Shown here piece by piece: positions 8,571 through 15,535 of a DNA stretch of 41,309 nt; position 1 is the stretch's first letter; each line of letters starts with the position of its first letter. A model generated the notes under the pieces. It was not told the origin of the DNA, did not search any database, and worked only from the letters and a program-made list of their open reading frames with translations. Location of the stretch: NCBI RefSeq assembly GCF_005889735.1, contig NZ_VCKY01000080.1:1-41309 (forward strand). Reading direction: 5' to 3'. This DNA is from Nonomuraea turkmeniaca (GTDB taxonomy: Bacteria > Actinomycetota > Actinomycetes > Streptosporangiales > Streptosporangiaceae). The position numbers were made by a program, and so were the translations under genes.

Positions 8571-9317
8571 TCAGCGGATCAGGGTGGGCAGGTGGAAGTC
8601 GCCCTCCCGGCGGTAGGCCTCGGCGAAGGCATAGCGTCCGTGATGACCGATGCCGTGGTAGATGTGCACCGCCTTGTCGAGGGCGCGGTGCACGGCTCGC
8701 CCGCGTTCGAGGTCGCTGTCCAGCGCGGCGAAGCCGGGTACCAGGGCTTCGAGGTCGGCAGGCGTGAGTTGTTCACTCCAGTGCCGTCCGGAGAACTCCA
8801 TCTGTGACTCCAGCAGCTCCATGGCGGCCACCTTCTGCTCCCAGTGCGAGGCGATGTCGACCACGCAGTTGGGGCGCGACGGGGTCATGTAGTAGATGGT
8901 CGGCACCGCATGCGGCTCCAGGCCGTCGTCGGCGGCGAAGTCTCGGGAAGCCAGCCCCAAAGCCTCGAGGATGAGGGTCATGGCCGGTCGCCGGTCGGGA
9001 TCGAGATCGGCCAAGGAGTGCTCGGGGTCCTGGGTGATGATGATCGTCGGGCGGACCGTGCGGATCGCGCGGACCAGGGCGCGCTTGTGCTCCTCGTCCA
9101 CTGCCACGTACCCGTTGCGGAACCCCAGGAAGTCGACCTCGACGCCGAGCACGTCCGCCGCCTTGCTCACATCCGCGCGCATGCGCTCGCGGCACAGCAT
9201 GAGGGTGGCGAAGGACTGGCCCCCTGCGGCGGCATTGGCCGCCAGGGCACCTCCGCACTCCACCAGTTCCATCCCGTAAACGCCGATAAGCAGCACACGT
9301 TCGGGCATTATCTCCAT
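8571..9317 (-). CDS. PIG-L/LmbE-like protein lacking the canonical zinc motifs, 248 aa
   Basis: The fold is recognisable from the N-terminal RVLLIG strand followed by ECGGALA, the RPTIIIT strand, and the later VVDIASHWEQKVAAMELLESQ segment seen in the GalB-like branch of the PIG-L family. PIG-L enzymes are zinc hydrolases or hydratases. Here the first metal motif AHPDDE is replaced by GVYGMEL, and the second (HPDH) by DPDR, so the usual ligands are missing. A His cluster near the C-terminus (HIYHGIGHHGR) might compensate, or the protein may be non-catalytic. Two starts are possible: ATG 9317, or ATG 9308, which has GGAGG at a better distance. It probably forms an operon with the metal exporter downstream. 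Function unknown. Confidence 0.8.
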   Translation of the reverse strand: MEIMPERVLLIGVYGMELVECGGALAANAAAGGQSFATLMLCRERMRADVSKAADVLGVEVDFLGFRNGYVAVDEEHKRALVRAIRTVRPTIIITQDPEHSLADLDPDRRPAMTLILEALGLASRDFAADDGLEPHAVPTIYYMTPSRPNCVVDIASHWEQKVAAMELLESQMEFSGRHWSEQLTPADLEALVPGFAALDSDLERGRAVHRALDKAVHIYHGIGHHGRYAFAEAYRREGDFHLPTLIR

Positions 9318-10107
9318 TCCTCCATCCAGCGTAAATCGCCTATGTATGGAGTTAAGACCAACTTTTGCGGAAAGCGCAAGAGCTCGGCAATCAATCCCGG
9401 TAAATCGGAATAGGAGTCATCTGCGCGCGGTGTACAGTTGCGTAGGCCTTGCAGGAGCGTCCACCTCGAAGGAGGGTGCTGGACGCAGGTGCGGGAGGTC
9501 GCCAACGTTCACACAGGTTTACCGTGCCGGAAATACGGGGCTGAATAAGGTCTTGTTTCGTGTTGATATGCGGCATACCATGTGGAAACGCTGCTTACCC
9601 GGACCCTCTCGCATATCTGGCCATCCGTAAGCCGGGCCGTGCCATAAAAGTCTCCGTCAAGGACGGTTTCCCCCATGTTCCCGCCGGTTCCTTTGACACG
9701 CTCGCTATCAAGAATGACGTGTGCCGCCGGCATCGGCCTCGGCCTGGTCAATTCCCGGTACGGCGGCTCGCCGACACGCCGGTCCTGGCCAAGCACACCA
9801 TCAGCGCGGACACGCCGTGCCCCACACAAGACCTGAGGCAGCAGCGCGAACACCGCGACGACGAGGAGAACGCCCTCCACCACCATCCCCGGAAACCGGC
9901 GAGCCCAAGGCGGCGGTGCCTGCCGTCCACGGCACGCCCACAGGCCCGCCAGCCGTACGAGTCGCGCGGTCCGCGCCAGTACCACGGCCGTCGTGAGCGT
10001 CCCCACGGTCAGGATGCCGCCCAGCGCGAGCGTCAGGCGGGGCAGCCGGAGCCCCCAGCCGGTAACCGGGCCGGGATCGGCCAGGCTGGGAGCGCCTGCT
10101 TGGGCAC
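9318..10107. other. 790-bp stretch without a confident gene
   Basis: The part nearest the PIG-L-like start (9320-9700) is visibly less GC-rich than its surroundings and has no reading frame with actinomycete codon bias. It holds an inverted repeat at 9362-9382 (TTGCG, 5-nt loop GAAAG, CGCAA, extendable to 8 bp) about 45-65 nt before the PIG-L-like start, a possible operator or leader hairpin. The part from 9800 upward contains the coding remnant described separately. Confidence 0.5.
9800..10107 (-). pseudogene. remnant of a membrane-protein C-terminus
   Basis: On the minus strand one frame reads LRLPRLTLALGGILTVGTL and then MVVEGVLLVVAVFALLPQVL, two convincing membrane spans joined by a basic Pro/Trp/Arg-rich loop (PPPWARR). 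The frame has no usable start before the GTG at 10006: upstream it is open only to a TGA inside the 3' end of the substrate-binding-protein gene. Downstream it runs on to 9509 without coding character. The pattern resembles the multi-span tail of actinobacterial beta-lactamase-family serine hydrolases, so a decayed fragment is my best reading. A small coupled membrane protein starting at GTG 10006 is the alternative. Confidence 0.3.
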
Positions 10108-11220
10108 TCAGCCGGCGTGGAGGATCCGAAAGCGATCGGGTTCCGCCGGATCCCGATCAACGACCTGGATCGGCGACCAAGCCCATTGCCAAACGCTGAT
10201 GCCTGGCGTGCGGGAGAACTGGATCCGCCCCCGGGTGCCTTCGACCGCAACGCGCGGCCAGGATTCGGCGGTGCGCGCCCGGTCCGCGCCGTGAGAACGC
10301 AGCACATCGGCGAGGACGGCGACCGTGTCGTAGCCCTCGAAGGCGACGAAGGAGGGTGCTTCAGCCAGTCGCTCGCGGAGGGCCGTCTCGACTCGTGCAC
10401 CGAGTGGGCTGAGGCGCTCGGGCAGGTAGCGCAAGAACGGGATCGCGGCGCTGTCGTCACCCAGCAACCTCGCCCATTCGGCGAACTCCGGTTGACCGGC
10501 CGGAGCACCAATCATGATGTCGGCGAGGCGCCGGTCGTGGCGGACGGACTTGACGATCGACACTGCCGGCTCCGGGTGGCCGACCAGAAGCAGGAGGGCT
10601 GTCGCGCGATTGCCGACGAGTTCGTCGCACACCGCCGTAGGGGCGAGCGCACGCATGTCGAGTTCGATGACGGTGCCGCCGCGTGGAGTGAGGTGGTCCC
10701 GCAGAATGCGAGCCCCAGACGCCCAGTAGACACTCGACTCGGCTGCTACGGCGATTCGACTGTGGCCCGCGCCGAGCAGGAAGTCTGCGTAGATCTGCCA
10801 GCCGTGGGACTGCGCCGGGGCGAGGCGCGCGACCCATTCCGTTGGCTGTTCGGTGAGCGCGTCGAGAACCGCTGACGAGCACAGGAACGGCAGGCCGAGG
10901 GCGTCGGCCCTGGCGGCAGCGGCGCGAGCGACGACGCTGTGATACTCCCCAGCCAAGGCGGCCACGCCCAGCCGAGCCAATTCATCTACGGCCGCCGCGG
11001 CCCTCTGCGGATCAGCCGCGGTGTCTCGGACCACCAGCTCGAGTGGTCTTCCGACGATCCCGCCGGCGTCATTGACGTCGCGAACGGCCAGCTCGAGTCC
11101 AGCGAGCAAGTGTTGACCGGCCTCGACCCAGCCAGGCCGGGTCAGCGGAACGAGAGCGCCGATCTGGACGGCCGATCCGTCAGTCCGCTCCGCTCCAGGC
11201 GGCGATGGTGGCGTATTCAT
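10108..11220 (-). CDS. Leu/Ile/Val-type substrate-binding-like protein without signal peptide, 370 aa
   Basis: A periplasmic-binding-protein type I fold (Peripla_BP_6). After a hydrophilic N-terminus come VQIGALVPLTRPGWVEAGQHLLAGLELAV, DVNDAGGIVGRPLELVVRD, LAGEYHSVVARAAAARAD, LGLPFLCSSAVLDAL and, near the end, FVAFEGYDTVAVLADVL, all in the expected order. Family members normally bind amino acids or amides outside the cell and feed an ABC permease. This one has neither a signal peptide nor a lipobox, and no permease or ATPase gene is near. It may be a cytoplasmic ligand-sensing protein or a domain split from the kinase/SBP fusions known in actinobacteria (inference). A GGGAG ribosome site lies about 10 nt before the ATG. 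Confidence 0.85.
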   Translation of the reverse strand: MNTPPSPPGAERTDGSAVQIGALVPLTRPGWVEAGQHLLAGLELAVRDVNDAGGIVGRPLELVVRDTAADPQRAAAAVDELARLGVAALAGEYHSVVARAAAARADALGLPFLCSSAVLDALTEQPTEWVARLAPAQSHGWQIYADFLLGAGHSRIAVAAESSVYWASGARILRDHLTPRGGTVIELDMRALAPTAVCDELVGNRATALLLLVGHPEPAVSIVKSVRHDRRLADIMIGAPAGQPEFAEWARLLGDDSAAIPFLRYLPERLSPLGARVETALRERLAEAPSFVAFEGYDTVAVLADVLRSHGADRARTAESWPRVAVEGTRGRIQFSRTPGISVWQWAWSPIQVVDRDPAEPDRFRILHAG

Positions 11221-11301
11221 GCGTTGGCGTCTCCCGAGTGACGATGCGTTTTACAGTTTGCCCGGATCGCAGAATGAACGTCAGTGGCGCCGAGAGTAGC
11301 C

Positions 11302-11321
11302 AAGCCGGGAACGGCCGGCTT
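11302..11321. promoter_or_regulatory. perfect inverted repeat in the divergent intergenic region
   Basis: AAGCCGG (11302-11308) and CCGGCTT (11315-11321) are perfect arms around a 6-nt centre, between the divergent substrate-binding-like gene and the membrane-protein gene. It could be an operator. The rest of 11221-11455 shows no gene. Confidence 0.25.
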
Positions 11322-11442
11322 CGGCGGCCCCGTCCCGTCGCCGTCAGCACCGTCTTACTGAGATGCGGCGGACAAGGCCAAGCCCGCTGCGGTGCACGGC
11401 GCCGGACAGACTTGCCCGTCTGGGGCGATCCGCCTGGAGGGC

Positions 11443-11448
11443 TAGGAT
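11443..11448 (+). promoter_or_regulatory. -10 element TAGGAT for a probably leaderless transcript
   Basis: TAGGAT fits the actinobacterial TAnnnT -10 pattern and ends 7 nt before the ATG at 11456. Transcription would start at or next to the start codon. The nearest Shine-Dalgarno-like GGAGG (11436-11440) is too far away to act, which agrees with a leaderless message. Confidence 0.45.
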
Positions 11449-11455
11449 TCCGCGC

Positions 11456-12388
11456 ATGCAGCGTCCCCTCGCCCACAAGCTGGCCGTCGGTCTACTCGCC
11501 ATCCTCTGGCTCGGTCTCATCGGCGGCATCATGCTCGTCTGGCGGAACGACGCCGCCCCCTTCGAGATCTTCGCGGGGGTGTTCTGGAGCTCGGTCTGGT
11601 ATTTCTGGCTTGCCCGGGTCTGGCTGGGCGGGCCGATGGCGATCGGGCTGATGCGCAAGGCGCTCTTCACGATCTGCCCCATCATGATCGGCGGCGGCGC
11701 CCTGGCCATCGGGATCACCGGTGGCAAGGTGTACCCGTCGCAGCTGATCGGGGTTGCGGCCGCGCTGTGCGGCATCGTCGGCGGGATTCTGCTCAGCCGC
11801 GAGGATGTCAAGCGGTGGAGCGGGTCCACCGTCAAGGCGAAGGTGCTCCTTCAGCCGCCCGACGGAACAGCCTTCGACCTGCGGGCCGCCGCGCTCAGGC
11901 AGAACAGGGGCATGTTCGGCTGCCTGATGCTCGTCATCGCCGCGGTCGTACTGATCGTGGTCGGCGTCATGGGCCAGATGCTGCCCGAGGGCCGGGGGGT
12001 GAACGCCCCGGACTACATCGCCTTCATGGTCGGCGTGGTGCTGGTGGTGATCATCGGCATCGCTGGATATATCCGGATAAATCTGCAGGCCAAGGCCATG
12101 GGCGTACTGATCGTCACCGAGCGGGGCATCAACGACCACCCATGGTCCAGGCTCCGCTCGGTCGCCCTGTCATACGTGGGCGAAGCGGGGACCGTAGCCG
12201 AGGTCCGCAGGTACCCAGGGGCGCGGCTCGACCTGTCCCTGTACGACGAGCCGGACGAGCACCACCTCGCCCTGCCCAACGACGCCAACCTGCACGGCTC
12301 GATCGCGGCGGCGCTGGCGACGCACTGCCCCGACGGCGTGTTCCTCGGCTGGGTCCAGCGGACCAACGAAACACGTCCAGTCCGGTGA
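11456..12388 (+). CDS. multi-span membrane protein of unknown function, 310 aa
   Basis: I do not recognise a named family. From ATG 11456 the protein has about four hydrophobic spans in the first 120 residues (LAVGLLAILWLGLIGGIMLV, FAGVFWSSVWYFWLARVW, FTICPIMIGGGALAIGI, LIGVAAALCGIVGGILL), a soluble loop, two more spans around residues 155-215 (MLVIAAVVLIVVGVMG, FMVGVVLVVIIGIAGYI), and a soluble C-terminal region. The tail (GVLIVTERGINDHPWSRLRSV) resembles the bacterial PH-like domain style found on actinobacterial membrane proteins; this is weak. Upstream in-frame codons back to 11363 encode only arginine-rich shadow sequence, and the TAGGAT element supports the ATG at 11456. The gene stands alone. 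Confidence 0.8.
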   Translation: MQRPLAHKLAVGLLAILWLGLIGGIMLVWRNDAAPFEIFAGVFWSSVWYFWLARVWLGGPMAIGLMRKALFTICPIMIGGGALAIGITGGKVYPSQLIGVAAALCGIVGGILLSREDVKRWSGSTVKAKVLLQPPDGTAFDLRAAALRQNRGMFGCLMLVIAAVVLIVVGVMGQMLPEGRGVNAPDYIAFMVGVVLVVIIGIAGYIRINLQAKAMGVLIVTERGINDHPWSRLRSVALSYVGEAGTVAEVRRYPGARLDLSLYDEPDEHHLALPNDANLHGSIAAALATHCPDGVFLGWVQRTNETRPVR

Positions 12389-12394
12389 GCGCCT

Positions 12395-12600
12395 GACGCA
12401 GGGGGCAGCAGGTGGATCCCCCGGGTGCCACCGTAAGCGAGCACGCTCTCCACGTTGTTCATGCACCCGATCATCGGGCACTCCAGGCAGTCCGGCCCGG
12501 TGCGCGGTGGGGATGTCCAGTGCGACCCGCGGGTTCGCCAGCTTCCCGAAGCGCGAAGCCCGGCGCGTGCTCGTGGCGGTGGACGGGTATGTGACGGCGG
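12395..12600 (-). pseudogene. possible frameshifted coding remnant
   Basis: Minus-strand sequence with good codon bias reads FGKLANPRVALDIPTAHR in one frame and, after a frame change near 12505, GPDCLECPMIGCMNNVES and YGGTRGIHLLPP in another. No intact start is present. It looks like the 3' part of a lost gene; family not recognised. Pure chance in GC-rich DNA cannot be excluded. Confidence 0.25.
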
Positions 12601-12654
12601 TTGCCGATCGCACCCTGGGGCGGTCAAAGCTGCCGGGGAGCTCTGGACCCTCGG

Positions 12655-13107
12655 TCAGATGGCCGCGCCTGGGCCTGGCAGCAGGTCGACGTCCCCGGCG
12701 TGCATCGGCTCGCCGCAGTGGGCGCAGCGCAGGTCGACACGGCTGATCTCGCCGCACGCGTGGTGGCGGTAGAGCGCTGGCGGCCCGGCTTCGCCCGCGA
12801 GCCACCTGTCTCCCCACCCGGCCATGACCATGAGCAGGTCGACCAGCTCGGCCCCCTTGGCCGTCAGGTGGTATTCGTAGCGCGGCCGTTTGTCGTAGGG
12901 GCGGCGCTCGAGCACGCCGTGGTCGACGAGGTGGTTGAGCCGCTCGGTCAGCACCTTGCGCGAGATCCCGAGATCGGCCTGGAGTTGCTCGAACCGAGTG
13001 AATCCGACCCACACGTCGCGCAGGATCAGCGGCGACCAGGGCTCCCCGATCACGTCGAGGGTGCGTGCGATGGAGCAGGCCATCTCTCCGAACTGCGTGC
13101 GTTGCAT
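12655..13107 (-). CDS. HxlR-family transcriptional regulator, 150 aa
   Basis: DNA-binding winged-helix protein of the HxlR (MarR-like) family. Core features: IARTLDVIGEPWSPLILRDVW near the N-terminus, FEQLQADLGISRKVLTERLNHLVDHGVLER as the recognition helix and wing entry, and YHLTAKGAEL. Residues 115-140 hold HACGE and CAHCGEP, a cysteine cluster found in the longer HxlR members that may bind zinc or sense redox state. It diverges from a RibD/DHFR-like reductase gene, the usual target arrangement for such regulators. TAGACT on the minus strand (13119-13114) lies 6 nt before the ATG, so its transcript is probably leaderless, and a palindrome overlaps its upstream region. Confidence 0.93.
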   Translation of the reverse strand: MQRTQFGEMACSIARTLDVIGEPWSPLILRDVWVGFTRFEQLQADLGISRKVLTERLNHLVDHGVLERRPYDKRPRYEYHLTAKGAELVDLLMVMAGWGDRWLAGEAGPPALYRHHACGEISRVDLRCAHCGEPMHAGDVDLLPGPGAAI

Positions 13108-13198
13108 GAGATCAGTCTAGCAAATGGGGTTCCTTAAGGGAACTCTGGGTGTTAGGCTCGTGGAGTCTCTTGAAGGAACTCAAGAAGGAATCACCGAG
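13108..13198. promoter_or_regulatory. divergent promoter region with two inverted repeats (HxlR operator candidates)
   Basis: GTTCC-TTAAG-GGAAC (13129-13143) is a palindrome containing CCTTAAGG, and CTTGA-N6-TCAAG (13169-13184) is a second one just before the reductase gene. The first lies 10 bp upstream of the regulator's -10 element TAGACT, the second 15 nt upstream of the reductase ATG. Both are plausible HxlR sites controlling the two genes. Confidence 0.45.
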
Positions 13199-13792
13199 AT
13201 GAGCAAGGTCTTGAGCGCCCACGCGGTGTCGGTCGACGGTTACATCACCGGGCGCGATCCAGGCGCCGGGCGCGGGCTGGGCGACGGAGCGATGTTGTTC
13301 GACTGGTACTTCGACGGCGACACGCCCAGCCAAGTGTTCGACGGGTTCCGGCTGAGCGGGCCGAGTGCCCGGGTCTTCGACGCCCTCGCCGGACGCGTGG
13401 GCGCGGTCGTGGCGGGGCGCAACACGTACGAGGACTCCGACCATTTCGGAGGCGGCAGCCCCCATCCCGCAGCGCGGCTGGTCGTCCTCAGCCACCGACC
13501 GGCGCCGGAGATGACCGAGCGGCAGACCCTGGTCACCACCGGCATCGAGGACGCGGTCGCGGCGGCTCGCGAGGCCGCCGATGGCAGGGACGTCGGCCTC
13601 ATGGGCGGCGGCGTCGCCACCGAGGCCTTGAAGGCGGGGCTCGTCGACGAGGTGATCCTCCACCAGGTGCCGATCCTGCTCGGCGGCGGCCGCCCCTTCT
13701 TCCGGGCGCTGCCCGAGCACGTGCGCCTCCGCCTGCTCGAAGCCGTCCCGGCGCCGGGCGTCACCCACCTCCACTACGAGGTCGAGCGCTGA
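13199..13792 (+). CDS. RibD C-terminal/dihydrofolate-reductase-like protein, 197 aa
   Basis: NAD(P)H-dependent reductase fold of the RibD_C/DHFR superfamily. Seen are the N-terminal strand VLSAHAVSVDGYITG, the AGRNTYE helix start, the segment RLVVLSHRP, and the Gly-rich nucleotide-binding loop LMGGGVATEALKAGLVDEV followed by HQVPILLGGGRPFF. These small stand-alone members are common in actinomycetes and their substrates are mostly unknown; a flavin- or pterin-like compound is possible. The ATG at 13199 has AAGGA 9 nt upstream. Regulation by the divergent HxlR protein is likely. The upstream extension to 13124 would cross the operators and was rejected. Confidence 0.92.
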   Translation: MSKVLSAHAVSVDGYITGRDPGAGRGLGDGAMLFDWYFDGDTPSQVFDGFRLSGPSARVFDALAGRVGAVVAGRNTYEDSDHFGGGSPHPAARLVVLSHRPAPEMTERQTLVTTGIEDAVAAAREAADGRDVGLMGGGVATEALKAGLVDEVILHQVPILLGGGRPFFRALPEHVRLRLLEAVPAPGVTHLHYEVER

Positions 13793-13796
13793 TCCT

Positions 13797-13925
13797 CACC
13801 GGCGGCCTGGCGATGATCAGCTCTCACACCGCCCGCCTGGCCACCAACAGCGGGTTCGCCCGCTCTCGACGCCACCACCGCGGTCACCGACTATGCCGCA
13901 TGGCTCACCGACAACCCCGCTAGGA
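13797..13925 (+). pseudogene. short frameshifted remnant before the PPOX gene
   Basis: One plus frame reads LTGGLAMISSHTARLATNSGFA and, shifted near 13862, another reads ALDATTAVTDYAAWLTDNPAR up to the ribosome site of the next gene. Joined, they resemble the C-terminus of a regulator-like or helical protein. No family could be assigned. Confidence 0.25.
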
Positions 13926-13933
13926 GAAGAACG

Positions 13934-14317
13934 ATGCTCAACCGCGACGTACGCCGCGTCCTCGACGGCACCTCACTGGCCCACCTCGCCACCGTCCTCC
14001 CGGACGGCTCGCCCCACACCGTCCCCCTCTGGGTGGGCACCCATGGCGACCACGTCGTCTTCCTCACCGGTCCGCACTCGCGCAAGGCCCGCAACCTGCG
14101 CCGCGACCCGCGGGTGGCGCTCTCCTTGGCGCCCGCCGACAACCCGTTCCAGCCCGTCATCGTCCGCGGCAGGGTCATCGAATGGCGCGAAGGCGACACG
14201 GCCTGGGAGATCATCGACCAGATCTCAACGAAGTACACCGGCAAGCCCTATCCCCGGGGAGAGGAACGCGTCGTCGCCGTCGTCGAGCCCGAGCGGCAGA
14301 CCGTCGGCCTCGGCTGA
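13934..14317 (+). CDS. PPOX-class (F420/FMN-dependent) flavoprotein, 127 aa
   Basis: Small split-barrel protein of the pyridoxamine 5'-phosphate oxidase-like superfamily. It reads HLATVLPDGSPHTVPLWV, then GDHVVFLTGPHSRKARNLRRDPRVALSL, the standard phosphate/flavin-contact segment, and VIVRGRVIEW. In actinomycetes such proteins often use F420 or FMN to reduce small molecules or bind biliverdin; the substrate here is unknown. A good AGGAG site lies 7 nt before the ATG. It may be cotranscribed with the reductase upstream, although 141 bp with a remnant lie between. The 14318-14445 gap to the convergent DUF3500 gene shows no gene. Confidence 0.92.
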   Translation: MLNRDVRRVLDGTSLAHLATVLPDGSPHTVPLWVGTHGDHVVFLTGPHSRKARNLRRDPRVALSLAPADNPFQPVIVRGRVIEWREGDTAWEIIDQISTKYTGKPYPRGEERVVAVVEPERQTVGLG

Positions 14318-14445
14318 ACCGGACCTACCCACCAGTACCTCTCGGCCCCACCCATCACGCAAGGGCTGCGTCTGTGCGGCGGTGCTGACAACTCTGGCCC
14401 GAGGGCTCGGCCGGCACCGTGTGGCTTGCGTGTGGCGGCGCGTGC

Positions 14446-15399
14446 TCAGTGGTGGTCGGCGTAGTGCCGCGCGAGCAGGTCTCCGCCCCAATCGTTACGC
14501 AGGTCGCGCCATACGGAGTGGATGTGGTTGGCGTCGTCCTGGGTGTTGTCGTACTCCAGCAGGAACGTGGGCCCGGCGACGCAGTAGTAGTGGCCCTGTC
14601 CTCGTCGGTCGGATCCCGTCCACGCGAACGTCGCCTTGTCCAGGCCGGCATCGAGCGCGTCCCGCCAGCAGGTCTGGCCGTACCAGCCTGGGGCGCGGTC
14701 GAAGTAGCGGCGGACAAGCCGTTCGAGCAGATCCTTCGACGGCGTCGACATCTCTGCGTAGGACAGCCCACGGGGGATGCGGTCGAGATCCGCCACGGGG
14801 TCGTTGCGGGTCAGGATGTCGTCGGCGGCCACCTCGCTGGTGATCGCGATCGAGCGCTGGTGCGGCGCGAGTTCGGCGAGCAGAGCCCGGCCCATTTCCT
14901 CCTCGTCGACGAGCAGCCGCTGGCCCCGCTGCGGTCCGGACGGAACCATGGCCGGCTCGGCGCCCAGGAAGCTCGGCGTGACGGCGATCGAGTCGCCCAC
15001 GACCGTGATGTGCACCGCGAGGTGGTGGCCGTTGACCCGCCATGCCCATGGGTCCACTCCTCCTGGCTCGCCGAACACCCGAAACCAGTAACGGTCGCCG
15101 TCGATCTCCTCGACGCCGGTCACCAGGCGGCGGCGGACGCGCTCGAGCTCGATGACGCCTCTCGCGGCGCGCGCGCCGGCCACGCCGCAGCCGGTCTCGA
15201 GAAGGGCGAGCGCCAGCTCCTGCTGCCGGGAGGTCATCGCGACCAGCGGCAGTCCCGGACGGGGACCGGGGAGGTAGGACCACTCGGTGCGCTCGGGCGA
15301 GCCGAACGCCGCCGTCGCCGCGGCTCTGCGCTCGGTGTCGAGTGAGCCGAGGAATCGCAGCACCGCCTGCCGCATCACATGAACGTCATGGGCACTCAT
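14446..15399 (-). CDS. DUF3500-domain protein, 317 aa
   Basis: Matches the DUF3500 family by overall pattern: an N-terminal helical part (RFLGSLDTERRAAATAAFG), RDRYWFRVFGEPG-like GDRYWFRVFGEPGGVDPWAWRVNGHHLAVHITV, then SFLGAEPA, and near the end YYCVAGPTFLLEYDNTQDDANHIHSVWRD, containing a conserved His/Asp-rich patch. No biochemical role is established for the family that I can name. I chose ATG 15399 (MSAHDVHVMRQ) because residues encoded further upstream look non-coding. No signal peptide is seen, and the start lacks a clear ribosome site. It is 137 bp from the monooxygenase gene in the same direction and is probably transcribed separately. The gap 15400-15535 holds no other gene. Confidence 0.85.
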   Translation of the reverse strand: MSAHDVHVMRQAVLRFLGSLDTERRAAATAAFGSPERTEWSYLPGPRPGLPLVAMTSRQQELALALLETGCGVAGARAARGVIELERVRRRLVTGVEEIDGDRYWFRVFGEPGGVDPWAWRVNGHHLAVHITVVGDSIAVTPSFLGAEPAMVPSGPQRGQRLLVDEEEMGRALLAELAPHQRSIAITSEVAADDILTRNDPVADLDRIPRGLSYAEMSTPSKDLLERLVRRYFDRAPGWYGQTCWRDALDAGLDKATFAWTGSDRRGQGHYYCVAGPTFLLEYDNTQDDANHIHSVWRDLRNDWGGDLLARHYADHH

Positions 15400-15535
15400 G
15401 GAGGTTTTCTTACACGGGTGGAGGGTGCCGTATAGGTCAGAACACGGTCGCTGATGCCACAAACCGCAACCTACTGCAATTCAACGACATCAGGGTATGC
15501 CCCTGGCCGGCACCCATGACGGGTTCCGTGCGGTT

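Noticed and set aside
9308..9505. 65-codon minus-strand open frame upstream of the PIG-L-like gene
   Set aside because: No codon bias, no domain, and it overlaps the promoter and start of the real gene.
9720..9830. Possible transposase fragment on the plus strand
   Set aside because: A few residues looked transposase-like but no DDE or HTH pattern and no terminal repeats could be found.
12401..12422. GGGGG...CCCCC hairpin after the membrane-protein gene as a terminator
   Set aside because: Only a 5-bp homopolymer stem with a 12-nt loop, which is expected by chance in this composition.
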